Notes under the pieces: generated by a model
Told to the model about the DNA's origin: nothing
Database searches by the model: none
Seen by the model: only the letters and a program-made list of their open reading frames with translations
In this document: in pieces, positions 13,481 through 24,300 of the stretch
How positions within the stretch are numbered: the first letter of the stretch is position 1
Layout of the letters: each line of letters opens with the position of its first letter
Position numbers and translations under genes: made by a program
Assembly: GCF_910589235.1 (NCBI RefSeq)
Contig: NC_060968.1
Span: 1,149,143 to 1,213,142, forward strand
DNA: 64,000 nt
Source: Vespa crabro
Lineage: Eukaryota > Arthropoda > Insecta > Hymenoptera > Vespidae
Reading direction: 5' to 3'

Positions 13481-14047
13481 CTCGAAAATAAAGTCAAATA
13501 GTACAAATATTTATATGAAATTTTTTTTTATTGTTTTTATATTCTGAAACTACCCTGAAATATTTCCTTACTTATTAATGGAAACATCCAGTATAATATA
13601 AAATATTTACTATAGATATTATTAGTTTCTATTAATTTCATCTCTCTAATTTTTTTCTTTTTTTTTTTTTTTTTTCCCCAGTAAATTTGCATTTTATCGT
13701 ATCGTATGTAAAACGTGTCTTATTAACTATTTAAAATTATTATCCTATTTAATTTTATTATTTAAAATTTGCGTATATTAATTGAAACAAACCCGATTTG
13801 TTTCTTGTTTCTCATCGAATACTTTCCGAATATTTTTCGATACGGGATCACAACGGGGTGTCTTCCTTTCGCAATATGATTGATTTTGATCTTTTTTCTG
13901 TTGAATCGAAGACGAAGGAGATATTGCGTCACATCCGGTGTCCGATAATTCGACTATTTTTCCGACATCTTGATAAACATCCATAGGGAATATTGGATGA
14001 GCATTATCCATAAAGAAATAAAATGGATTTTCAGAGAATGCGTTCAT
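11141..14047 (-). CDS. Unrecognised lysine/asparagine-rich disordered protein, two exons
   Basis: Model: exon 1 14047-13793, exon 2 13213-11141, giving about 775 residues. The donor (CGG|GTTTGT) and acceptor (AATAG|GAA) join in phase 0. An in-frame upstream ATG at 14119 would add 24 very basic residues. I prefer the inner start because the extension is KR-only low complexity. Exon 2 stays open for about 690 codons in AT-rich DNA, which is strong evidence for coding. The protein is very rich in K, N, E, S, D and R, mostly charged and probably disordered, with short coiled-coil-like stretches (for example EKIEQWERNIADFENTLL just after the junction). The C-terminus is aromatic and basic (YSLRSGIYSRYFPNF). 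No known domain is evident and I assign no function. The predicted fold and the exact start are uncertain; the coding status is not. Confidence 0.75.
13300..13482. repeat. (TA)n arrays in intron
   Basis: Two TA arrays separated by short AT-rich sequence lie in the single intron of the 11-14 kb gene. They create spurious Tyr/Ile-rich open frames. Confidence 0.85.
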
Positions 14048-14118
14048 TTTAACTTTTTCTGATTTCTTTCTCTTCTCTTCCTTTCTGGTTTTTCTTCTTT
14101 TTTTTCGTTTTATTTTCA

Positions 14119-14119
<1 letters not shown>

Positions 14120-14167
<48 letters not shown>

Positions 14168-14460
14168 CTCTCTCTCTCTCTTTAATCGGACATTAAACGG
14201 AATTACGTTACCGGAAATATCTTGATTCGGATGCCATGTTTCCTATTACAGGATATTATTACTATTGAATTTGTTAAATCATTTTGTATAAGCGAAAAAA
14301 AAATTTCGATTTTACTTTTTGAAAAAGGTTATACCGAATGAGATGTCGACTTTTTTGTATCTTCCGATATGAACATATCTCAGATCGTAATATTTTTTTA
14401 TTTTTCTTTTTTTCTTCATAATCGATAATAACTAACGTGAGGGACATCGATAATATTATT

Positions 14461-14530
<70 letters not shown>

Positions 14531-14948
14531 CATTTAAATATCCAAAAATATATTCTATTTTGTGTTAATATATATATATATATATTAACATTTAAATATC
14601 CAAAAATATATTCTATTTTGTAATTAATTGAATTTAGTTTCTTCTTTATTTTATATTTAACTTCTTTTTGTTTTTTTTTTTTTTTTTAATGATAGAGATC
14701 TCTTTCGATATCAGAAAATACTGCGAAATTAGTTGTACGTTATAAGCAAAGATTATCACGATAAAAATAATATTTTATTTATATAGCAAAATATTCGAAT
14801 AATTTTGATGAAAAAAAGATCAGACAAATATCTGAAAGATATAAGGAATTATATTCGTTCTCTTTAGATAATGTTAAAGATAGAAAACAAAACGCTAAGT
14901 TAACATAACGCACGTCAATATTATGCGTTTGTGGCACTAATTACTTAT
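14120..14948. repeat. Spacer with TC/TATC array and duplicated TA-flanking block
   Basis: (TC)n with an embedded (TATC)n lies at about 14124-14182. A (TA)n array lies at about 14466-14527. A block of about 45 bases (ATTAACATTTAAATATCC and following) occurs twice, near 14526-14566 and 14583-14622, each time preceded by TA repeats: a local tandem duplication. Confidence 0.8.
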
Positions 14949-15055
14949 CTATATATATGGTCCTGAGATAAAAACTGACTTTTTCTTTTTTATTTTTAAT
15001 AATTCTCTAGAGTAACAATCTCGCAAACTCTTCCATTTTCTTTGAAAACGCAAGG
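14949..15055 (-). pseudogene. Duplicated MADF exon: fragment or alternative last exon
   Basis: This segment repeats the first part of exon 2 of the MADF-BESS gene, in direct orientation and about 1.9 kb away, with its 3' splice site (TTTGCAG) and adjoining intron sequence to about 15135. It is therefore a genomic duplication, not a retrocopy. Spliced to the same phase-1 exon 1, it encodes ALRFQRKWKSLRDCYSRELL (intact) and then diverges and stops at 14949. Three of the base changes in the shared codons are silent (TTA/TTG, GAC/GAT, TAT/TAC); one at the edge changes E to K. It could be a dead fragment or an alternative terminal exon giving a ~97-residue form with a truncated MADF domain and no BESS motif. 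Confidence 0.7.
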
Positions 15056-15139
15056 CTGCAAAGATAATGACTCTTTGAAACAAAATTTGTTCTTTCATCA
15101 GTTCATTCTTTCAGTTATTTTTAATTCTATTATTATTTA

Positions 15140-16083
15140 TTAAATCAATTACAATAATTATATTATTATATTATATATTATTAGTAATAATAATAGTAAT
15201 AGTAGCAATAATATGAAAATAATATAACGTAGATTAGACCTGCAGGATAACCACAAAGAAAAAGGAAACAGCACCGAGAATTTTATCTCACAGATAATAC
15301 GTAAATGAATTCACATTATTTTTTAATAAAATAATATTGTATGTAATATATAAATATTAATTAATTATTATCTACTCTTTTCCCTTGACAAAATAATGGA
15401 TAAAATTTTTTATATCTTTTTCTTTTTGTCGCAAATTTATGTACTAACTATAATATTTATCGATTGTATTATTATTCTCTATGCATTTGCGCGTAAATTA
15501 AAATCATATCGATCCTACGTCCTATCTAACGCAAATCATTGAAAGAATCACGTTACTAACAAAAAAAAAGATAATTATGAGAGAGTAAAAAGTTTACATT
15601 CATTTTATTAACACTAATTCAATTGTTAGGTTAAATGGGAGTACTCTTCACTAATTCAATTGTTAGGTTAAATGGAAGAGGAATATAACCTCAATACAAA
15701 CTTATATACCGATAAGATAAATTTATGGTTTTAGGTACCCTATCGCTTTTCTATTTTATATTTTGTCCATACTTGTCGCTGAAGTCACATAACTCTTTCA
15801 GAGAAAGATTATGAATATATATATATCTGTCGACACTAACGCCACCGTTAGATTTATGCACAGTATTAAGTGAGCCACGATTAGCCTATAAAAATTGTAT
15901 GAAACTAATTTTGTATATAAGATTTACATGTATAAAATATAAAAGCTTGTGAGAAAATAATGATAATTCTTTTCTTTTTATTTTCAAAATATTCAAAAAA
16001 TCTGACAAATTATTATATTAAAAAAATACAGATATATCTAATAGATTTTCTGGAGTTAAAACTAGCTTTAGAGTTTAGAAGAT
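15140..16083. other. AT-rich spacer with a 26-bp direct repeat
   Basis: A 26-base sequence beginning ACTAATTCAATTG occurs twice, at about 15612-15638 and 15650-15675. Short ATT runs lie around 15120-15215. No coding potential is seen. Confidence 0.7.
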
Positions 16084-16089
16084 TTTATT
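16084..16089 (-). promoter_or_regulatory. Possible poly(A) signal of MADF-BESS gene
   Basis: AATAAA on the minus strand about 80 bases after the MADF-BESS stop codon. Confidence 0.4.
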
Positions 16090-16170
16090 TCTCTTAAAAT
16101 TCCAAATTACTCCTTCCAATTGTAAGATATAAAATATAATTATACATAAATCTTGAATATTTATATTGAA

Positions 16171-17331
16171 CTACATGTTGTCAGTAAAGTCAATATATGA
16201 ATTTTGTGAAGAATGTGAAAGTTGTGATGATGTTGGAGAAGGCGTTGTGTGTACCGAAGATGAAAGTGGACTTTGCGTTTGTGGATACGAATATGTTGCT
16301 GTTTGCGTATGAGTAGTTGATCTATTTACATTGGATTGATTATTTTGTTTAAAGCTTTGAGTAAATTGGCATTGATTAGTAAATGGAAAATTTAAAGAAG
16401 GGATCGAACACGTTGAGGGTGATGACGCAGAAGAGGGAAAGCTTTGACTTAATCTAGCTTTCTTAAAGACATTTAATAGTTCACATTTAACATCGAGCTT
16501 GATATCATCTGGAATCTTTTTTAATTCAGGTACTAACGACAACACAAATAACGTGTCTTCGTCCTTTTCCATAGTTTCTTGACTCTTTCCTCTCATTAAT
16601 TTTTCAGCTACACTTACAAAAAGTTTATCTTCCTCCAACTGTTTCATATCAGATATATTTCTCTTATTTCGAGAACGTGATTTTAGACTAGCTTCCACTT
16701 CTCCTTGTCTTTCTGGTTCTTTCTTCACCAACATCGTCATATTTTCTACGTTTTCTATTACTCCTGACATCGGTTTTACAACAGTTTGTAAAAAACTCAA
16801 TTTGTTATAATACATATACTGCTTTCGATTAGCAGGGGTCCCCGAACCTGACTTTTCCTTTTTTATTTTTAATAATTCTCTAGAATAACAGTCTCGCAAA
16901 CTCTTCCATTTTCTTTGAAAACGTAAGGCTGCAAAAATAATGACTCTTTAAAATACAATAATATAAATAAAATTATTCTTTCATCAGTTCATTCTTTCAG
17001 CTATTTTTAATTCTATTACTTATCGTATGTCAATATAAACAAAAGATTTTCCGAAGTAATTATCAGAAAAAAAAAACAAATAATTCATTATAATATCGAA
17101 TACTATATTAATTTTAAAAATGTCTCGAAAATTAAAAAACTTACCAATATTATTTTTCTCTGCATTAGACTTTCTTTCAAATTCTGGGCAAAATTTCCTA
17201 ATAACTTCTTCCCAAGCATTCTTCTTGGTAATTTTATTTGTATAATCATCACTGGATAATTCCCAAATAGCTGGACGTAATTCAATTTCCGAAATAAAAT
17301 CTTCAGTATTTATATTATTGATATCTTCCAT
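16171..17331 (-). CDS. MADF-BESS domain DNA-binding protein
   Basis: Two exons: 17331-17145 and 16928-16171, 314 residues, phase 1 junction (G|CC = Ala63). Residues about 13-112 form a MADF (Myb/SANT-like) domain, with AIWELSSDDYTNK, AWEEVIRKF and, across the junction, FQRKWKSLRDCYSREL, then the closing YMYYNKLSFL. A serine- and charge-rich linker follows. Residues about 187-220 (FVLSLVPELKKIPDDIKLDV and following) match the BESS protein-interaction motif. The C-terminus is Ser/Thr/Gln-rich and probably disordered. MADF-BESS proteins of the Adf-1/Stonewall/Dip3 type bind DNA and act in the nucleus as transcription or chromatin factors. Which target or ortholog this one corresponds to is not clear. 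It lies in the same orientation downstream of a THAP gene, about 490 bases from that gene's stop. Confidence 0.9.
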
Positions 17332-17822
17332 GTTGTATCTACGTGTTTCTTATAAGTAACATTACCGCGCCACACTAGACCACAAAATACTTGCACAAAG
17401 CAACTCGGTGGCGCCACAAAGAGTAACAACGAACGTTTTTGTATTCAAGACGAAACATTCGATTCAATACATTAAATTATTGTTATTAATTAATTATAAA
17501 AATTGTTGTTACATTTAAAAGCACACATACAAAAAATAACTCGATGCTTTTGAATTTTGTGTCCGTCACAAATTGATGATGACAATACAGTAACCTCTTC
17601 CACATAAGAGCCACGTATAGTAGGGATGTGGCGCCGCATTGGTGGCGCCGCTAACGCAGATGGCGTATAAAAATTTTTGAAACTTCTGATATGATGAATT
17701 TTTTTATGCGTACGATCATTGACATAATCTTGTAAAAATTGAAGAAATTTTGCTACATCAAAATTCTTGTCAAAATATGTCATAGTTTATAATAATGAAA
17801 TAAATATTGATTCAAAATAACA
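17332..17822. promoter_or_regulatory. Compact THAP-to-MADF intergenic region with GGCGCC palindromes
   Basis: This ~490-base gap must hold the THAP 3' end and the MADF promoter. It contains TGGCGCCAC or TGGCGCCGC words near 17408, 17628 and 17641, and another lies at the THAP stop (about 17833). A 97-codon open frame with ATG (17783-17490, minus) lies here but is not recognisable. Confidence 0.5.
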
Positions 17823-18574
17823 TTAACTTATCTGTGGCGCCACAGATTTACGACGACTTTGTCGAGTAAGAATGTACATTCTATTATCTTTTAATAATTT
17901 CCAAGAAAGATTATAGATTCTTCTTTTTCGCAAACGTGATATCAATTCTTTCATACGTTCTATTTTTGTATCTTTTTTATTTATTTGTCGTTTCAATATA
18001 TGAATTTTATGTTGCAATTTATCAATTATTAAATCTTTTTTCGAGTCTGTAAATTTAACTTCCATTTGTTCCTCGTTGTTTTTTACTTCTAAAGTTATTT
18101 TGTTTAATCCATTAGAATATAATTGTCGATCGTCAAAACTTTGTTCTGATTTGTTAGAACATTTGGGCTCACTTCTAGCAGATGTCATAATTTTTTCTTT
18201 TTTTAATTTTGACTTGTTCGATTCCAAAGTATCAGAATAGTTTGAAAATACAGATGGAACAGCGTCGTGCTTTAAACGTCTGATATATGGATACCAAGCT
18301 GTACTAGGACGATGCAAGAAATCTTGCGGCTTGAAATGCGCACTACAAATTCTACTTGCCTTAGAAGGCTTCCAATCTTTTCTATGAACTGCTGTTATCC
18401 AAGCTGCGAGTCTATGCTCATCCTTGAATGGAAAACTATAAAAAAAATACATATATAACAAATATATTATATGTATTCATATATATAATACGATACAAAT
18501 GTTATTGATACTATTCTAAATTAGGTTAGTTCGGTAAGAATAAAGTTATATTCTATTATTTTACATGTATATAC

Positions 18575-18611
<37 letters not shown>

Positions 18612-18764
18612 TATATATATACACAACAAATATTGTTTAGTTATTGAATGTTAGAGAGAAAAGAAATAATAATTTAAGAAAAATAATACTTACGTAAAAA
18701 ATTGAATTTTTTTCTCTTTGGAAAATCTATTACTACAACCATACACACTACACGATGTAGGCAT
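17823..18764 (-). CDS. THAP-type zinc finger protein
   Basis: Two exons: 18764-18694 and 18435-17823, 227 residues, phase 2 junction (AC|T = Thr24). The N-terminus is a complete THAP C2CH finger: Cys5, Cys10, Cys54 and His57 (RICSAHF), the invariant Trp36, Pro26, Phe58, and the terminal AVPSVF box at 82-87. A Ser/Lys-rich linker follows. Residues about 150-190 (DKLQHKIHILKRQINKKDTK and following) look like a coiled coil for dimerisation, and the C-terminus is basic. THAP domains are sequence-specific DNA binders related to the P-element transposase finger. No transposase catalytic domain is present, so this is a host transcription-factor-like protein. The specific ortholog is not assigned. 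Confidence 0.92.
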
Positions 18765-20229
18765 TTTGTTAAGCCGATATTTTGCACTAGTTAAACGAAA
18801 ATGAAATTTTTTAAAACATCATTTTTAATAGTTTCTTTTCAATTCTTACAAAATTGAACTTTTGTTTTGTCTATCGCTTACAAATGGCGATCTTTCAACT
18901 AAAACTACTTTCTTCTTTTAACACCAGATGACTCAGTAGTATTCCATAAATCATTACTTATATGATAAATATTGTTTAAATTGTTATTTTATATAATATA
19001 TACATACATATATATATATATATATATTCATTATTTATATATTTAGTAATAGAGAAAACAAGTACTTAATAATTACTCTTTTATTTTTATTAATTAATTT
19101 ATCGTAATTCTTTATCGTTAATTATTTTCGAAGAACTATGAAAATACTTAAATATAATCAATTCGTTAATTGTTTAATTTAAGAATATTATAGATCAATT
19201 ATAGTTTACTTATCAATTGTATATAATTATATTTGTATGAAACATAATCCGTCGATAAATTTAATACATTTAAAACAGCGTCGATAAATTTTATATTCCG
19301 TCGGTAAAATTACTATTATCGATAAGAAATCTTTAATTCTTAATAATAAATAATGTAAAACGAGTAATCTACTGTAAGGAGATAAAAGTTTCATTATCAA
19401 TAAAATGATAATGAAACAAAAAAAAATTAATGAACATGATTAAATTAATAAAGTAAATTATCAAAACTTTAATTAATTTATTTATCAATATGTTCTTATG
19501 TATTTGATTAATTAAACGTTAAAAAAATATAAAAAAATTGATGTGTAAAACTTTTGAAAAAGAGAGAAAAAAAGAAAAAATGGATTTTAAAATCAGCTAA
19601 TACATCATAACAATTATAGTTACAAAATGATAATTTTTCACGCAAACACGCAATGTGTCGAAATAATGTACTTGAAATAAATCGTTTTAATGAATAAATA
19701 AATGTTTTTCTTTTTACCGACAAGAGAAGAAAGTTGATATTTATTGTCAGCTGTGAAGAATCACGAAAAGGATAGAATGTTTGCGCGCGCAGAAATCAAT
19801 GAGACAAATTTCAAAGCATGCGCCTGTGATATTCCGGCACAGAACACACGTCTGAACAAAGTGCTCAGAGGAAATAAATAATGCGTTGATCAGATGCTGT
19901 TAACTGATCAGTGAAAAGTGTGTACATGGTGCGGCTTTCTATTCTTCTTTTTCTTCTTCTTCTTCTTCTTCTTCTTCTTGTTCTTCTTCTCTTCTACTTA
20001 TCTATCTCTGTTCTGTCGTTTTCTTCCTAATTCTCGAGTTATCTTTCAGTTTTGAAGACTCAAAATAAATTACAAGTATCCAACAACGACTCTTATCATG
20101 TATCTCTAGAAAGAGAAAAAGGAATCAATTTGATTGATCGTCCAAAGTTTCTAATCTCCGCAATCTTAAAATTCGTCGATCCTAATCATTCTACTGTACA
20201 ACAACAAGAAATTAATAAAAAGGAACAAA
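18765..20229. promoter_or_regulatory. Divergent intergenic region and ENT4 5' leader
   Basis: About 1.47 kb separates the THAP start (minus) from the ENT4 start (plus). 18765-19730 is AT-rich, with a TA run near 19010-19027. 19740-19935 is more balanced, with a GCGCGC core and an inverted TGATCAG pair (19887-19894 and 19905-19911), and is the best candidate ENT4 promoter. A (TTC)n run at about 19945-19990 follows. The 5' UTR probably occupies part of 19990-20229. No TATA box or start site can be assigned with confidence. Confidence 0.45.
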
Positions 20230-20418
20230 ATGGACGAAAATCTCAGTCGTGGATATGTGCAATTAGGAAAAGCAAGAGGCATGAACGAGTTTAAATTCTC
20301 TAATGGATTTACACATCTTTCACCACCGGTCGACAAATGCAACTTAATCTATCTGGCCTTGATACTTGGTGGAATAGGCTTCCTATTACCGTACAACAGG
20401 TCATATTAATCATTTTTC

Positions 20419-20468
<50 letters not shown>

Positions 20469-20697
20469 GAGTAAATACATATCATATACATTTCCAGAGC
20501 CTATGTCAAAGACCTTCGAATACTAAATAGTATCTCGTGGTCTGACCTTTGAAGAACATAGACTGTAATCGATTGAACCACCTTGCAGAATCAATGAGAG
20601 ATTCTGAATTAAATTGTCAATTCAACCATGAGTTATTACAATATGTTCTTTTCTTAGATAAATTTATTTTTTCATGAGAAATTATCAAATTTTATCG

Positions 20698-20747
<50 letters not shown>

Positions 20748-21285
20748 TATATAACTTTTAGATAATATATCTATTTATATTTTTTAATTCAATAATTTTT
20801 TTCTTTGTGCAAATTGAACTATTATATTATTTTAATTATTTTTATTTTTTATGATATAATATCGAATTATATATATATATATATATATAAAATTTTTAGA
20901 TAGTTATAGCATATCTATTTATATCTTTAATTGATCAATTTGTTACTAGAATTGAGGATTCATTGAATGCTATAAATATATATATTTTTTTTTAATTTTT
21001 AAGTAATTATAATATATTTATTTATATTTTTTAATTCAATAATTTCTTTTACAACTTGTTGAGCCATTATATTATTTTTTTAAGTTTTATTTTCTTTGTA
21101 ATAAAATTTCAAATTTTATATATATATATATTTTATAATGTGTAAAAAGTTATAACATATTGATTTATATTTTTAATTTACTAAGTCGTAAAACCTAATA
21201 AATAAAATAATGTTAAAAGATAATTCATATATGCATATCCATATAAAATATAAATATATAATATAAAAATAAATATACGATATAA

Positions 21286-21328
<43 letters not shown>

Positions 21329-24300
21329 ATCATCTTTAATGTTTTTAAAAAGTACATACATTATACCGTAATATGTCATCATATCTTATTATTACAGCTT
21401 CATAATCGCTGTAGATTACTTTCAAACAAGATACCCTGGTACGACAGTAATATTCGACATGTCTGTCGTTTATATTACAATGGCCTTTTTTGCAGTATTC
21501 GCTAATAATATTTTAGTCGAAACATTGTCCTTGAATATGCGAATAACTTTTGGTAAGGGATATGTATTATATATATAGGTATATAATACATTTTTATTGA
21601 ATCTTATTTATAATTATTATCGTTATCGTTATCATCATTTTTTTACCAGGTTACTTGGTCTCGTTCGTTACATTGAATTTCGTTGTAATATGCGAAATTT
21701 GGTGGGAAGTATTTGGTGCTGGTACTTCGTACAATATTAATTTAATGGCTGTTGCAATTGTCTCGCTTGGTTGTACAGGTATCGTGTCCAATGTTATTAT
21801 ACCTTATTATAATTACTTTATAAAATCATCAAAATTATTTATTTCTTATTAAAAAAATTTCTTTGATAATTAACAGTTCAACAATCGAGCTTTTATGGAT
21901 ATACTTCGATGCTTCCTAGTCGATATACGCAAGCTGTTATGACTGGAGAGAGTAAGTAGATATTAAATTTGAAAAAAAAAGAAAAAGAAAAAGAAATAAA
22001 AGAACAATTTGGAAAAAAAGAAAAAGACATCAATCGTTAAATATTTTTCTTTGTTTCGTGAAAAAGTACAGAAAAGAAAAATTTGGGAAAAAAAGATCTA
22101 TTTATTGCTATGAGAGTTCAATTAATTTTGCAATGATTAATAAAATTACGAAGTTTATTTAAGAAAATTGTTTTCAACGAATTTTTTATATGTAATGATA
22201 TTTGTGTATATAGGTGTTGCCGGATTTTGGGTTTCGATTAATCGAATTTTGACGAAATCGCTCCTAAAAGATGAACGTGGTAATACGTCGATGTTCTTTG
22301 TATTGTCGAATTTGACGATATTAATGTGTTTCCTGTTACATCAAATTGTACGAAAGTCTGATTTCGTACAATTTTACATAACACTATGCCAAGAGAGAAA
22401 TCGTATTACATTGGAACCAACGGAGGACGTTGGCCTGGTAACCGAGTGATTTTACACAATACGTTGTTACACATACGTAACGTTGACAATAACGATTAGA
22501 GATTGAGAGATTAAATGATTTCATTCAACAGATGGATCCGCTTGACCAGGTGGGTGACCCAAGTAAAGGTCAATACGGAATTTTGAAAATACAAACAAGT
22601 CCATTGGGAACTGATTCTGCCAGTGCAAGTACAGATCTAAATGGTAATATATTTTTTAACGTCAAAATATTATTTAATTTAATTTTCTTCCTTTTTTTTT
22701 CTTTCTACGTATTTAAAAAGGCAATTTTTTTCTCTCTTTTTTTTTTAATTTTCATTAATGTTATTACAAATTATAATATTTATTTATATTTTGTATATAT
22801 ACCGATTGAATATTTCATATCTTTATATAAATTATTTCATAGAATTTTTTTATTAATTCGTAGATTTGATAAATATTAAAGAAAATATATATAAAGAGAG
22901 AGAGAGAGAGAAAAAGGGAGTAATATTTTTAGTAATTTTTAAAAAATTATTATTCCTTTTAGGTACCGGACAATATTCAGCATTCTCCTTTAGTAATCCC
23001 GTTTATGAGCCTAGTGCACCGTCTGGGAATCCTCCAGGAAGTGCTGGTCCAACTTACAAAGTTGAAGACGTTGTGGTGATGAGAGGCTCTTACGCTAATC
23101 AGAATAGCAAGCCTTGGTCTGGTATTAAAAGTAAGTTTTTCATTCACGTCTAATTGTCAGATAAAACAATATTTGTTTAAATAATTAATTGAAAATTGTA
23201 TACAATTAATATTCTGGCCAAATTTTTATAAAAAACATTTTTTAAAAATTCGACTCGAGACGTTACTTTAGAGACTGACGATCAATATTTAAAATTATAT
23301 CGTCACCATTTTGAAATTTATTAAATAATGTATTTTATATCTATTAGATAATTAATATCTTAATTAATAATGTATTTGATATCTATTATAAAGGATTTTT
23401 TTCTTTTCTTTCTTTGTTTTTTGATTAATTTTGGTAAAAATCGATCCGGTCATTTTATTAAATTTTAACGTCAAAATATTTGCTATAAAATAATCGTCAT
23501 TTTGAAAGCAATCAAGCAATATTTACTTCTTCTTTTCTTTTTTTTTTTTTATTAAATATAGAAAAAATAAATCCGGTCATTTCGTTAAATTTTAACGTCA
23601 ATTTCCTATAAAATGATCATCATTTCGAAAGCACGCAGGCAATATTTTTGAAAGAACAAATCGTCATTTCTTTTTCTTTTTTCTTTTATTACTTTTCTTT
23701 TTTGATATTAATAAAAACTCTTTCGTTTGAACTATTTTCAGGAGGATTATTGGCAAGATACGAAGTCTCAAAACTTATTTTCCCATACATGGCTAGCATC
23801 GGAGTTGCATATTTCGTAACTCTCTGTTTATATCCAGGAATAGTGTCAGAAATAGTATCTTGCAAATACGAATCATGGATGCCGGTCATTTTGATGACAG
23901 CTTTCAATGTTTCTGATCTCTTTGGCAAGGTAATAAACAAAGATAAAATTAATATAACAATAGATAAAGAAAAAATTTTAATGAATTAAATTAAAAAAGA
24001 AAAAAAAAAGAAAAATATTCAACTTATTACACTCATTTATATCCAGAAATTAAATTACAAATGTAATATTTATTATTAACTGAAATAAATATTAATAAAA
24101 TTGTATGGATAAAATTAATGCATTATTATATTTAAAATTAAGATTCATTTGATTCTTATTTAAAATTGTTTGTTAATTATTGTTAAATATATATTCTTTG
24201 TCTTTTTTTTACAGTTATTAGCAACAATACCGTATCAATGGAAACGTACTCATTTACTATACTTCTCGAGTGCAAGGATAATACTGATACCTTTGTTTTT

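Noticed and set aside
17490..17783. 97-codon ATG-started open frame on minus strand between THAP and MADF genes
   Set aside because: Unrecognisable translation, overlaps expected THAP 3' UTR and MADF promoter, spans the GGCGCC palindromes, and length is within what chance gives.
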